Assembly: GCA_016748015.1 (NCBI GenBank)
Contig: JAAOMT010000376.1
Span: forward strand, 1 to 64,000
Direction of reading: 5' to 3'
Length of the DNA stretch: 64,000 nucleotides
DNA from: Geosiphon pyriformis
Taxonomy: Eukaryota > Glomeromycota > Glomeromycetes > Archaeosporales > Geosiphonaceae
Shown: piece after piece, positions 1-11,766 of the stretch
Layout: each line of letters begins with the position of its first letter
Position numbering within the stretch: position 1 is the first letter of the stretch
Made by a program: the position numbers and the translations under genes
Notes under the pieces: generated by a model
The model's input: the letters and a program-made list of their open reading frames with translations, nothing else
What the model was told of the DNA's origin: nothing
The model's database searches: none

Positions 1-2279
1 GTCTGGTATTTAATTTATTTATTATAGTCTTATTGAAAAAGTTAATAAGATTACTTAATTCTCTAATTTTGTTGATTTTATTGACTTGTAATTTGTTTTA
101 TCAGTCATGAAGTTAAAACTATAAAGGTAGGTTTTTTTAATTTGTTCTAATTTAAAGAAGACACAACTTTTAAAAATTAGTTTATGTTTGTAAATATATT
201 TATAGCAATTTATTAGAAGATGTCTTGCATTACAAGATAAAAAAAATAAGATCCAGAATTATGTAAGTATATGATTGAAAAACATTTGTTTTATTATATT
301 CTGTCCATAAACAATTGAAAGAAATATGAAAGTGAAATTGAGATAAGTACATAGTTGCTTTTTTTCCTGGCAATCTGGGTTAATTTGAATGTCAAAAAAG
401 CTAAGTTGTTGCTTGGCCTTAATTTTACTGTGGCGTGGCATGTTATGTCATGTCAAGAGCATAAAGTCATATTTTGTGCCAATCTGATAACTGATGACAT
501 TCGGCATTTTTGCTGGCTTTAAGTGGGAAGCATTCTATGATTTAGACCTTAGGTACTTTTATATTAATGCAGAATGAGATGAAATATAAAAGGACAAAAA
601 GAATCATGAGAATAAGAAAGAAGAGCTATTATTGATGAACCTTTTGATATGTTTTGGTTTCTTAATTTTAGCCTTCAGAAAAAGCAAACAAATGATCATT
701 ATTCACAAATTAAAGATTCCTTGCAAATTTAGTTTATTCATTGTGGGAATATTTATTTAAATACTATATAAGTGATGAATTCTATATTCAGAATATATAT
801 TGCCCCCCCTAAAAGCACTATTCATCGCTACTATAACCCTGATTTGTTGTAATAACCGAAAGTGATCATTATGCCGAAGTTTTATCAATTTAATAATGAC
901 CAATCTGTGTAGACCGGCGGGCTAGAATAATTAACTAGAATGCAACTATTTCATAAATGTGTACAAGCCCCTTTGGGTGGTGGAAAACTCTTAGTAATTA
1001 AAATTTCTGGCATAAAAATAGATGAATAAAGAAACAAAGTTTTAGATAGTATCAATGTATTTTAAAGCAAAAATTTTTTTAAACTAAATTGGAAATAAGA
1101 ATTAAAAGCCTTTACTATTTGAATTGAAAGTTCTTTTTTAAGATAATATAAGTGATGTAGAAAGCAAATTCATTCTGTATTGAAATTAGAAACAAAGACA
1201 ATAAGCAATAATACAATAAGCGATAAAAAATTCAAAAGCTTATATTTTGTACTATCATAATATTTGCAAACAAATAATATTTAATAGCATATTTTTCTTG
1301 GTTTTGTTTGTGACATGGATACAATTTTAATCATAATGGCAATCGAAATTCGAGATTTCTTACTGATTGGTAGTAAAATTGAGACTTATGTTGTTTACAT
1401 AATTCAAAAACTAGAATTTTAACGAAAAAAGTCGATGGATGACCGAAACTATTCATTTATTTACTTATAAATATACAGTAAAAATTTGAAAAATAATTCT
1501 TAGAACAATGTTTGTTACAAAAAATATTATGATACAGATCAAAATTAACAATCAAATGAATTAAAGAATGTTAAATTTAGATTTGTAAATTTATTCAAGT
1601 TTTTACTTTCAAAAAAAATTATGCTAGAAAAAATAAATGAAATATGTAATACAACTTTTAATTTCTAATAATTAGAAAGATCAAAGTTTAAGAAGTTGAA
1701 TGGATCTAAATGCATTTTTAAAAACCTCTAATCGTATCTAGAAGGTTTTCGTAACACTAATTATGTCAGCATTATTTCACCTAATAAAATTGGCTATTTA
1801 TTATAGCTCTTTTCAATACTTATTTAAAAAATAGAGGTTTTTTTAAAATATTTATAAAATTTATGAACAATTACTTTATTTAAGATTCCTTAAGTAAAAA
1901 TCACATTGTTAATATTAAAAAATCAAATATTTACTATTTTATAATAATCCAATAATTTTAAAAAGTTTTTATGTAAAATAATGTCAAATTTAAAATATGA
2001 ATTATTTTATACAAATAAATAATTATAACAATTTAACCTTAAAGTGTAATTGAAAAATTTATTGATCCAAATCTTATTAAATAAAAATTTGTAATATTTT
2101 TGGTTCTAAAATACAAAAATTAATTTATACTGAACTTGAATAATAAATATTAATTATTTTTTGTATAATTATTCATTAAATGTTTTTATTACAGCTTTTT
2201 TTAAATTTTAATTAAAAAATTATTTTTCTTTTGGTTAATTTTCTTCTGCTTGACAAAATTTAATTCATATATTATATCA
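1..2279. other. AT-rich intergenic sequence
   Basis: No convincing coding exon was found on either strand. A slightly less AT-rich patch near 480-980 carries an 8-base inverted match (TTCGGCAT near 500 and ATGCCGAA near 870), too short to call a transposon. Confidence 0.5.
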
Positions 2280-3234
2280 TAATTTATTAACAGCTCTATA
2301 TAAAATCTCTTTGCTATTAACAAAAGTTTTCTGTTTATTCTTATTCTTAGTCTAAATTTGGTAATTTATTTTAATAGAATATCCATTTTGGAGCATTATG
2401 ATTTACTATCAAAACAGTGCTATCATAAACTAGAATATGTTCTTCATCGTACATCAACCAGTTTTTTTTGCAAGTTGTGAAATATTGGTAATCTTGCTTC
2501 AGAATTATGGTTTAATTTCAGTCAAATTTTTGTTGGTTACTTAGATTATTTGTTTTCTTTTACCTTTTAATTCAATAGATTTATTACAATAAACATTCTT
2601 TGCTGCAGTTGGAAACTAAACCTCCGATCTTTGGAGTGTTTATTTAAAAGAACAAAACTATATCCCTGTGTATTAAGAGAGACATTTTTGTGGCATGGAA
2701 CTTAATGATCTTAAGTTACTTGATATAGAAGATCTATCGATCTATAAAGATCTAAGAGTTATCTTCCAATTCTTGAAAATGTAATTTTTAAGATGGATAT
2801 ATATGGAATACTTTCATTAGAGTTTATGGTTTAGAATTTTTCTTATTAAAATAACTTAAAGGTGAAATTGCCTAATTAACATTTAAATTTGTTAGGCATA
2901 TGCAAGTCACGAAAAAAAATCAGTTAATTATTAAATTATTTTTATTACCTTTTTAATCTAAATTACTTCTCTGTATTTCTCATTTGATATTCCGGGATAA
3001 ATATAAAAAAGTAAATAAAAATATTTTGAAATACTTGCAGCTTGATTTTCACAGAACTAGACCAAAGTTTATAAAGAGGCCTAGATTCTTTGTCAATACT
3101 ACTTTTTTAATTAAGTGAGAATTTTAAATAAAAGTGTATGTTTCTGAATCGGGAAAGATGCTGCCTTCTAAATAGCTCTTTTCCTTTTAAATATCAAAGC
3201 ATACTTTTTAAAGATAGCCAAGTAATCTTTTCAA

Positions 3235-3266
3235 GTAGATTTAGGAATAGGCAGATTACGCGAAAA
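3235..3266 (+). promoter_or_regulatory. Conserved leader just upstream of lipase-like start codons
   Basis: About 32 bases ending at the ATG (core TTTAGGAATAGGCAGATTAC) are nearly identical before LipA, LipB, LipD, LipE and, with changes, LipI and LipJ. LipC has lost most of it. The conservation reflects shared ancestry and may mark the 5' UTR; any regulatory role is inference. Confidence 0.4.
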
Positions 3267-4722
3267 ATGCACCAGTTCTTTTTATTTAAATCGAAGAAAA
3301 TTTATTCTATCTTATTAATATTTTTACTTCAAATATTTCTTCTGGTGAAATTTCTTTGCTATTTTAACTATCTCAAATACTTATATCCTTTTTCACGCCA
3401 TTTCTTAACTTTAAAGCAAAAAAATTATAATGAAATTGAAGAAATTCTTCAGTTCTCACTTCCAGTAAAAACATTTGAAAATAACAGCATTAATTTTTTT
3501 CCAAAAAGATCAGTTGATCATAATGAAGGGTACTCTAAGAAACGAGCAATTAGCCTTAGTAACCACAATGCGATCAGGGAATTAAAATTTATAGCTACAA
3601 TTTCTAATATTCCTTATTGTTTTCCTTTAAATAACATTGGAAAATTTATAAAGCTTGAGACTAGAATTACTGGTATTTTCTGAAATTAAGTATTATTCAA
3701 TTAATTAATTTCGGCATGTGTGAAACGCATTAATTATTTTAAAAAACTTTTCCTATCATTCATACGAACATAATAGCTGATGTAATAGAAGAATCCAAAA
3801 CCGAAACAGTCATTGCATTTTTTAAAGGCCCCGATTTGACAAAAACACAATGGGAAACTAGAAAAAACCAGCTTATAACATATTCTGTCCAAGGAATGAG
3901 GAAAAATGGACTAGTAAAAGTGGATAAGGAATGGTTTATTGATGTTTTAGTTATGTGGCCGCCTCTTTTAAAAAAAGTTGAATTTTTACTTAAAGGATCT
4001 GGATATAGAAAGCTTATTTTCTGTGGACATGGTGTTGGTGGTGGTTAGTTTTTTTAGGAAAGGGAAGTACATTATATATTATTTTACTAATTTCGACACT
4101 CTTTTTCTTTAATGAAAAAAAAACAAATAGCTTATGCCGCCATAGCAGGCCTATCATTTGCAATAATCAATCTTTTGAAGTTGAATTTATCAGTTGATAT
4201 TACTATTGGTACTTTGGGTCAACCAAGAGTCGGAAATATTATGTTTGCTAGAATGATGAATGAGATAGTAAGGGTTGTAAGGATAACTCGTTACGATGAT
4301 TATTTCCCACATTTTCCTCCAATTGAAGATCAGAGCACAATAATGCAACATCACGAAAGAGAAATATGGATTGGACCAGATGATTGTGATTGTCCTCAAA
4401 ACACAAATGAAGTTATATGGGATTGTGGAAAATTAGAGAAAAATAAAGAAAAAAGGCTAGCTAGAGTACAACAGTTTATTCAAGAAAAGTTCTGGATTCC
4501 TGGTGATGATTTAGCGATTGAAAATCAAGTTAGTGAAGAAATGATTTTATCTAAAATAAATTGATTCTTTCGCAATTTTTAAGTTAATTGAACGTTATAT
4601 AATTATTATATGAATAATAATTTTAGGAATGTAATGCTGGACAATCAATTACAGACTCCAGCAGGAATAATCACCTTGGTCCGTATATTGGGATCACGAT
4701 CGGTAATTGTGATATGGCCTAA
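3267..4722 (+). CDS. LipA: class 3 lipase-like protein, catalytic Ser replaced by Gly
   Basis: Four exons: 3267-3672, 3777-4043, 4131-4528 and 4627-4722 (388 aa). All introns are GT-AG and phases agree. A hydrophobic segment (about residues 10-32) acts as signal peptide or type II anchor. A Lys-rich stretch with dibasic KR sites and then NIPYC follow, as in fungal lipase proregions. IAFFKGPD matches the beta-strand and oxyanion region. After splicing, GHGVGGAYAAIAGL matches the nucleophile elbow (GHSLGGALAALAAL type), but the Ser is Gly (GGT 4031-4033). LGQPRVGN, the catalytic Asp in RYDDYFPHFPP, HHEREIWI and the His in NNHLGPYIG (CAC 4672-4674) are kept. Fungal class 3 lipases hydrolyse acylglycerols; without the Ser, hydrolysis is not expected. 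The ATG at 3267 is preferred over 3138 because it matches the paralogs. Likely secreted or membrane-anchored; substrate unknown. Confidence 0.85.
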
Positions 4723-7700
4723 TTACTCAATGTAATAAAATGGCATCCTTATATCAATTAATGATTTGAGTGTGAGGCAAATTTTTTAGGAATCTTGATA
4801 ATCTTATAGTAATTTTCATTTTATAAATCTCTCTTTAGAGGTTACCTATTCATGCAAACTAACTAAAGTTTATTAATCAAATTCTTATAATATAATATTA
4901 GCTTTTAAGAATTTTATTATTTAACTGTTTTATAGATAATGTTAAATTAAAAGAAATAAAATAGTAAGATTTCTTTAAAATTTAAAATATTGAAAATGTA
5001 CACTGTTTATTTTTAAATATTATGACAAGGTGAGGTCCTTCCACTATCTATTCTAGATAGAACAAAGACAACTACCCGACTGTGAAAACAATAAAATAAG
5101 GAAAATATTTTAAATATTTCGGCTAATTTCAATGCAAAAGCACATATTGACTAATTTGGAAAATTGTACCATGTAAATTTTTTCAACCACTGTAATTTTC
5201 TTTAACATTTTATGTTTTTCGCTGCTTCAAACGAGGAAATTATAGTAATTTTGAGCTGAAAGAAAGGCGCCATTTAACTTGCTAGATTCGAACACGGTAG
5301 AATATTTTTTCAGAAAGATCAAAATTTTTCAGAATTTTTAATAAAGAAAAAGGCACAAAAATTTATAAAAGGTGTCTAAAGATAGTCAAGAACACTTCAT
5401 CGTATAAGAATGGAATTGAGAGAATCAAAAATTTTTAAGCTATTTCAAAAAGTAGCCTCACCTCATTTTTCTCATATGTTTCTGAAAGTTTTGTTACGCT
5501 TTGTACTAATGAGAATCAAGAAGTTGTGAAGTCCACAAAGTAATTATTTTTCTGTTACAATCTAGTAGTAATTTTATGATGTAGCAGCATAATAACAACT
5601 TACTAATCAATAATAATCATCATTTCTTTTTGAATGAAAGATGATAATTAAAATTACAGTAATTTTATGATTTTTTGTTATTTTTCAAATATTAATTTGT
5701 TAATTTTTATCATAATAAATATATTAAAGATGATAAATTGAATAAATTTTGCTTGACTAACTGTTAAAACAATTAATAGACTAAGAAAAACTGTTCACTT
5801 TTGAAATATTTGATCTAACCAGTTATTACATGAAAAATATAAACAGATTTAATTGTATAAATATCTAAAAATAACAAACCAAAATCGAACTAATATTAAA
5901 ATATTTTTATAGTTAGTTTTACTATTTAATTATTTATTATGTATTAGTCAATTATGTTATTCAAATGACCACCTTATTTTTAGCTTAATTAGTAACTTTA
6001 ACATTGATACATTTTTAATTTCTTTTTTGTATTAATAAATCATCTTAAATGTTAAATAAAATTGGTTTTGTAATTTGAAATTAACCAATAACTTGAAAAT
6101 TGATATTAAATTTATTAATTGAGATACAGAATTACGAAATTTTTAAAACTATTTTTACATTAAAAAAGTTTTTTATTAATATTTTGTGATGAATTTTTGT
6201 AATATCCGTTTGATCAATATTTTATGAAAATTTATATCTTATATTATTCTTATTTTAATTTTTAATTATTATTTAAATCAAAACAAACTCAAAATAATGA
6301 AAAATAAAGCATTTACGCCAAAAAACAAAAATAACTGTTTTTTTAAAATTATATAAAAACACTGTTTAAATACGCTGAAATCTAAAAATTAGGCTATTAA
6401 ACATTTAAATTGATTTTATAAAATAACTTAGTATTTAAATTTAACAAAATTAAATTAGTCAAAAAAACTTGATGCATTTTTAAAAAACTAATCCATTGTC
6501 TGTTAACTATTAAATTTGAAAATAGCAAAATAATAATTTAAAATATTTAACAGCCAATAGTATTGAGAATATTTTAAAACATAATATATATGAAATTTAA
6601 GATAACAAAAAAATAGCATCAATTACTTATTTTAATTTTTCAAAAACTGTTTTTAATTAAAATGGTAATATATTATTTATTAATTGTTTTATAAATTTTT
6701 TTACATTAAATAAAATTTTCAGCCTGATTAACAATCTCTCTATTTAATCTTGTTTATTCTTATTCTTAGTCTAAATTCTGTTAGATTAGACAAATGTTGT
6801 TTCGTCTGAAAATACTACTTGATTAATAAATTTTGGTCTGCCAAAATGTTTTTTTAACCATATATATTTAATTTTATCTTTACATAAACATTGTTAAATA
6901 GTGTTTATTGTATATTAACCAACTTTTTTTGCAAGTTGTACAATCTTGGTAGCTTGCTTCATAATTGTGATTTGATTTCAGTCAGATTTTTGTTGGTTAT
7001 TTGGATCTTTTGTTTTCTTTTACTTTTTAATTCAATAGATTTACTACAATAAACATGCTTTGCTGTAGTTAGAAACTAAATCTCAGATTTTGGTGTATTT
7101 ATTTAAAAGAACAAATACATATCGCTTGTGTATTAAGAGACACACTTTAGTATGGGAACTTAATGATCATAAAATATCTGATATGGAAGATCTATCGACC
7201 TATAAAGACATGAATAATCTGTGGAATTTTTTATGGCGCCACATGTAATCTATAGAGAGCTATTCGGTTGGATACTTCGTGGTGCACTGTAAATTAAAGA
7301 TAAAAGAAGATATTATTAAAGAAATAGTTCTGAAATTGGGGTAAGTTTAGCACTTTTTAAGTATCTCAGAATTTCTGTTTATATTTTTAGGAGTTATCTT
7401 CCAATTCTTGAAAATATAATATTAATATGTATATATTCGAATACTTTTATTACAGTTTTATGGTTTATAAATTTTCTAATTATAATAACTTAAAGGTGAA
7501 ACTGCCTAATATAACATTTAAATTTGTTAGGCATATACACAGTCACGAAATAAACCTAGTTAATTTTTAAATTATTTTTAATACCATTTTAATCTAGATT
7601 ACTTATCTTTATCTCTCGGTTAATATTCCGGGATAAATATAAAAAAAGTAAATAATAAATATTTTGCAGAGGGATTTTCACAGAACTGGCATAGATCTTT

Positions 7701-7872
7701 GTCAATAACTACTTTTTTGATTAAGAATTTTAAATAAGAATGTAAGCTTCTAAATCGGGAAAGATGCTGCCTTCTGAATAGCTCTTTTCCTTTTAAATAT
7801 GAAAGCATACTTTTTTAAGATAGCCAAGTAATCTTTTCAAGTAGATTTAGGAATAGGCAGATTACGCGAAAA
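4723..7872. other. Intergenic sequence between LipA and LipB
   Basis: The proximal part to about 5190 and the distal part from about 6720 belong to the two duplication units. The middle is AT-rich with no gene recognised. The 8-base inverted match AGGTGAGG (5032) and CCTCACCT (5457) is not enough to call an element. Confidence 0.5.
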
Positions 7873-9770
7873 ATGCACCAGTTTTTTTTATTTAAATCGA
7901 AGAAAATTTATTCTATCTTATTAATATTTTTACTTCAAATATTTCTTCTGGTGAAATTTCTTTGCTATTTTAACTATCTCAAATACTTATATCCTTTTTC
8001 ACGCCATTTCTTAACTTTAAAGCAAAAAAATTATAATGAAATTGAAGAAATTCTTCAGTTCTCACTTCCAGTAAAAACATTTGAAAATAACAGCATTAAC
8101 TTTTTTTCAAAAAAATCAGCCGATAGTAATGAAGGATACCCTAAGAAACGAGCAATTGGCCTTAGCAACCACGATGCAATCCAGGAGTTAAAATTTATAG
8201 CTATGATTTCTAATTTTCCTTATTGTTTTCCTTTTAATAACATTGGAAAATTTATAAAGCTTGAGACTAGAATTACTGGTATTTTCTGAAATTAAGTATT
8301 ATTCAATTAATTAATTTCGGCATGTGTGAAACGCATTAATTATTTTAAAAACTTTTCCTATCATTCATACGAACATAATAGCTGATATAATAGAAGAAAT
8401 CAAAACTGAAACAGTCATTGCGTTTTTTAAAGGCCCCGATTTGACAAAAACACAATGGCAGGCTAGAAATAACCAGCTTGTAACATTTAGTGTCCTAGGA
8501 ATGAAGGAAAATAGACTAGTAAAAGTGGATCAAGAATGGTTTAATGATGCTTCAATTATGTTGGATCCTCTTTTAAACAAAATTGAATTTTTACTTAAAG
8601 GATCTGGATATAGAAAGCTTATTTTCTGTGGACATGGTGTTGGTGGTGGTTAGTTTTTTTAGGAAAGGGAAGTACATTATATATTATTTTACTAATTTCG
8701 ACACTCTTTTTCTTTAATGAAAAAAAAAACAAATAGCTTATGCCGCCATAGCAGGCCTATCATTTGCAATAATCAATCTTTTGAAGTTGAATTTATCAGT
8801 TGATATTACTATTGGTACTTTGGGTCAACCAAGAGTCGGAAATATCATGTTTGCTAGAATGATGAATGAGATAGTAAGGGTTGTAAGGATAACTCGTTTC
8901 GATGATTATTTCCCACATTTTCCTCCAATTGAAGATCAGAGCACAATAATGCAACATCACGAAAGAGAAATATGGATTGGACCAGATGATTGCGATTGTC
9001 CTCAAAACACAAATGAAGTTATATGGGATTGTGGAAAATTAGAGAAAAATGAAGAAAAAAGGCTAGCTAGAGTACAACAGTTTATTCAAGAAAAGTTCTG
9101 GATTCCTGGTGATGATTTAGCGATTGAAAATCAAGTTAGTGAAGAAATGATTTTATCTAAAATAAATTGATTCTTTCGCAATTTTTAAGTTAATTGAACG
9201 TTATATGATTATTATATGAATAATAATTTTAGGAATGTAATGCTGGACAATCAATTACAGACTCCAGCAGGAATAATCACCTTGGTCCATATATTGGGAT
9301 CACGATCGGTAATTGTAGTAATATGGCCTAATTACTCAATGTAATAAAATAGCATCCTTATATCAATTAATGATTTGAGTATGAGACAAATATTTTTTAG
9401 GAATCTTAATAATCTTTTAGCAATAATTTTTATTTTATAATCTCTCTTTAGAGGTTACCCATTTATGCATACTAACTAAAGTTTATTAACCAAATTATAA
9501 AAATATAATTTTAGATTTTAAGAATTTTATTATTTAACTGTTTTATAGATAATGTTAAATTAAAAGAAATAAAATAGTAAGATTTTTTAAAAGTTCTAAA
9601 ATTTGAGATATCCACTGCAAAAAACAATAAAATGAGAAAATTTATAATTTAAGTTTATTTGATATTTGGTTGCTTGATTTTAATATTTCGATAATTCCTT
9701 GTAAAAGAACATATCAGCTAATTTGGAAAATTTTACCATGCGACTTTTTTTCGAACAGTAGTTGTAAACA
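6720..9770 (+). repeat. Tandem duplication unit, copy 2 (contains LipB)
   Basis: Direct repeat of about 2280-5190. Introns and exon 3 are almost identical to copy 1, while the 5' half of exon 2 differs markedly. An extra segment of about 170 bases near 7215-7385 is absent from copy 1. Confidence 0.8.
7873..9331 (+). CDS. LipB: class 3 lipase-like protein, catalytic Ser replaced by Gly
   Basis: Four exons: 7873-8278, 8382-8648, 8737-9134 and 9233-9331 (389 aa). This is a tandem copy of LipA with the same splice sites. It has the N-terminal hydrophobic segment, the dibasic stretch, NFPYC, the elbow GHGVGG with Gly for Ser (GGT 8636-8638), GQPRVGN, the catalytic Asp in RFDDYFPHFPP and the His in NNHLGPYIG. 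The introns and exon 3 are almost the same as LipA. In contrast, the first two-thirds of exon 2 resemble LipC and LipD (QAR, VTF, KENR, QEWFNDAS), which suggests gene conversion. The C-terminus differs slightly from LipA (CSNMA against CDMA). No stop or frameshift was seen. Hydrolytic activity is not expected. Confidence 0.85.
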
Positions 9771-10798
9771 TTTCAAGTACGGGTTTTGATGAAAATTTAT
9801 ATTTTGAAAAATATATTTCAAATGGCTTTTCTCATGTATGTTATTGAAAAAATGTTGAGAGAAAATTTGGCAGATATAAATACTTTTGCTTTCTTTTGCA
9901 ATAATTTTAATTTTTTCTAATAAAGACAATTATTTTTTCCATAAAATATTATTATATTCATGATTAATAATTTTTAAAAAAAATTTAATAAATACTGAGT
10001 GTAATAAATATTTTATTAGATTACTTTAAAATTTACATTACAAATTTTTATTTTTATAAAATGAAAAAATAGTTTTAATCACACAATTTTACAAATTTGT
10101 CTTTATTAGACAAAAAAAATTAGAAAGTTTTTTTTTAATTTAAATTAATGAAAAAATTTTAGTATAATATATTCATCATATATTATGTTTTTCAATCCAT
10201 AATTCAATTAAAGTATATGTATATATTTTTTTAAATATTAAAAATCTTTAAAACAAAAGAAAAAAGAATTTTCAAAATTTTATTTATATTTAATTTATTT
10301 TTTTATGTGTTTATTTATTTGTTAAAATAATATTATGACATTAATTATTTAAAAATATATTTTTAATTTAAATAATAATCTCAATTATTGATTTCATTAT
10401 TGATTATAAATTAATTTAAATTTGTTTTATACGCTGACTATAAATGAAAAGTATTGCAATTTGAATAGATAAAATTTTTAATTGTAAATATTTTATAATT
10501 ATTGTTTTTATATAATTTGTTATAAATTAATACAAACTATTAAAAAAAGTTTCAATTTATGACAATTATATAACTAAGGTGAATTAAAATTACTTGAAAT
10601 TTGAATTATATGTTTTGAATTAAAGCATTTAATATATTTTTTATATCAAAACTAATATATATTGATGATTCAAACAAAAGATTAAATAATATTTTGGATA
10701 AAGATTTTAAGAATTAGATACTTGTTTGATATATGTAATTTTTATTGTTTAAAATTACTACATATGTAAAACTAATTAATAATGCTTTTGCCGTTGTT
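9771..10798. other. AT-rich intergenic sequence
   Basis: Very low complexity A/T runs; no coding exon or RNA gene recognised. Confidence 0.5.
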
Positions 10799-11244
10799 TT
10801 ATTATTTTCTTTTGAAAATATGGGAATAAAAAACAAAATCATTTGGTAAAAATATCACTTAAGTTATTTTCATATGATTAAATAAAAAATAATTAATGTT
10901 AAATCCACATTTTGATACAATATTTTATTATAGATCCAAAAAATTGATGTTAGGATGTCCCTTATTAGCAAATGAGAATTTAATATCACGAACATATAAT
11001 TTAATAAATAAGTTTAAACTCAACATGCAGAACTAAATCGAACACCTCTTTCGGTATATTTAGAGATTTATGTTGTTTATGTTAATGATTTTCAAAAACT
11101 CAAACTTTATTTGTTTTAAACAGAAAAAAGTTGATACACAGCATATTTATGAAAAGGAAAATTGAACTCTACAAACTTTTCCCATCAAATTACAAAATTT
11201 TCAGATAACCTAATTCATTTAAGTAATGAAAGCTAAATTAATTA
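10799..11244 (+). repeat. 446-base sequence, first copy, ending at assembly gap
   Basis: This block recurs, as far as I can read identically, at 11265-11710, directly after the run of Ns. It is most likely an assembly artefact in which two contig ends hold the same sequence and were not merged. Confidence 0.85.
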
Positions 11245-11264
11245 NNNNNNNNNNNNNNNNNNNN
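11245..11264. other. Assembly gap (20 N)
   Basis: Twenty Ns between two copies of the same 446-base sequence. The true gap is probably zero or negative in size. Confidence 0.95.
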
Positions 11265-11710
11265 TTATTATTTTCTTTTGAAAATATGGGAATAAAAAAC
11301 AAAATCATTTGGTAAAAATATCACTTAAGTTATTTTCATATGATTAAATAAAAAATAATTAATGTTAAATCCACATTTTGATACAATATTTTATTATAGA
11401 TCCAAAAAATTGATGTTAGGATGTCCCTTATTAGCAAATGAGAATTTAATATCACGAACATATAATTTAATAAATAAGTTTAAACTCAACATGCAGAACT
11501 AAATCGAACACCTCTTTCGGTATATTTAGAGATTTATGTTGTTTATGTTAATGATTTTCAAAAACTCAAACTTTATTTGTTTTAAACAGAAAAAAGTTGA
11601 TACACAGCATATTTATGAAAAGGAAAATTGAACTCTACAAACTTTTCCCATCAAATTACAAAATTTTCAGATAACCTAATTCATTTAAGTAATGAAAGCT
11701 AAATTAATTA
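11265..11710 (+). repeat. 446-base sequence, second copy, starting at assembly gap
   Basis: Copy of 10799-11244. It lies just downstream of the 3' end of the His/Cys-rich gene, so its true copy number affects only that flank. Confidence 0.85.
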
Positions 11711-11766
11711 ATACTCACAACAGATATTCTATTCATTTACTAGTAGTCTTGGTGGTGTTGAATTAA

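Larger units (their letters stand above)
2280..5190 (+). repeat. Tandem duplication unit, copy 1 (contains LipA)
   Basis: Sequence from about 2.3 kb to 5.19 kb is repeated in the same orientation at about 6.72-9.77 kb, at an offset of about 4.4-4.6 kb. The match covers about 1 kb of upstream sequence, all exons and introns of the lipase-like gene and about 450 bases downstream. Boundaries were read by eye and are approximate. Copy 1 lacks about 170 bases that copy 2 has near 7215-7385. Confidence 0.8.

Noticed and set aside
497-885. Possible small transposon with TTCGGCAT/ATGCCGAA ends
   Set aside because: The inverted match is only eight bases, with no target duplication seen.
3138-3266. 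Longer LipA start 43 codons upstream
   Set aside because: The paralogs start at the ATG equivalent to 3267, and the extension is not open in LipB. The hydrophobic segment would no longer be N-terminal.
4190-4399. Open frame on the opposite strand of lipase exon 3, with matching frames over every paralog (8796-9005, 36933-37142, 41539-41808, 57648-57890, 63616-63855)
   Set aside because: It recurs only because it is the antisense of a conserved exon. It has no introns or domain of its own, and the sense strand explains the conservation.
5030-5466. Possible MITE with AGGTGAGG inverted ends
   Set aside because: Only eight bases match, and the internal sequence is shared with the LipB downstream flank, so it is not a separate insertion.
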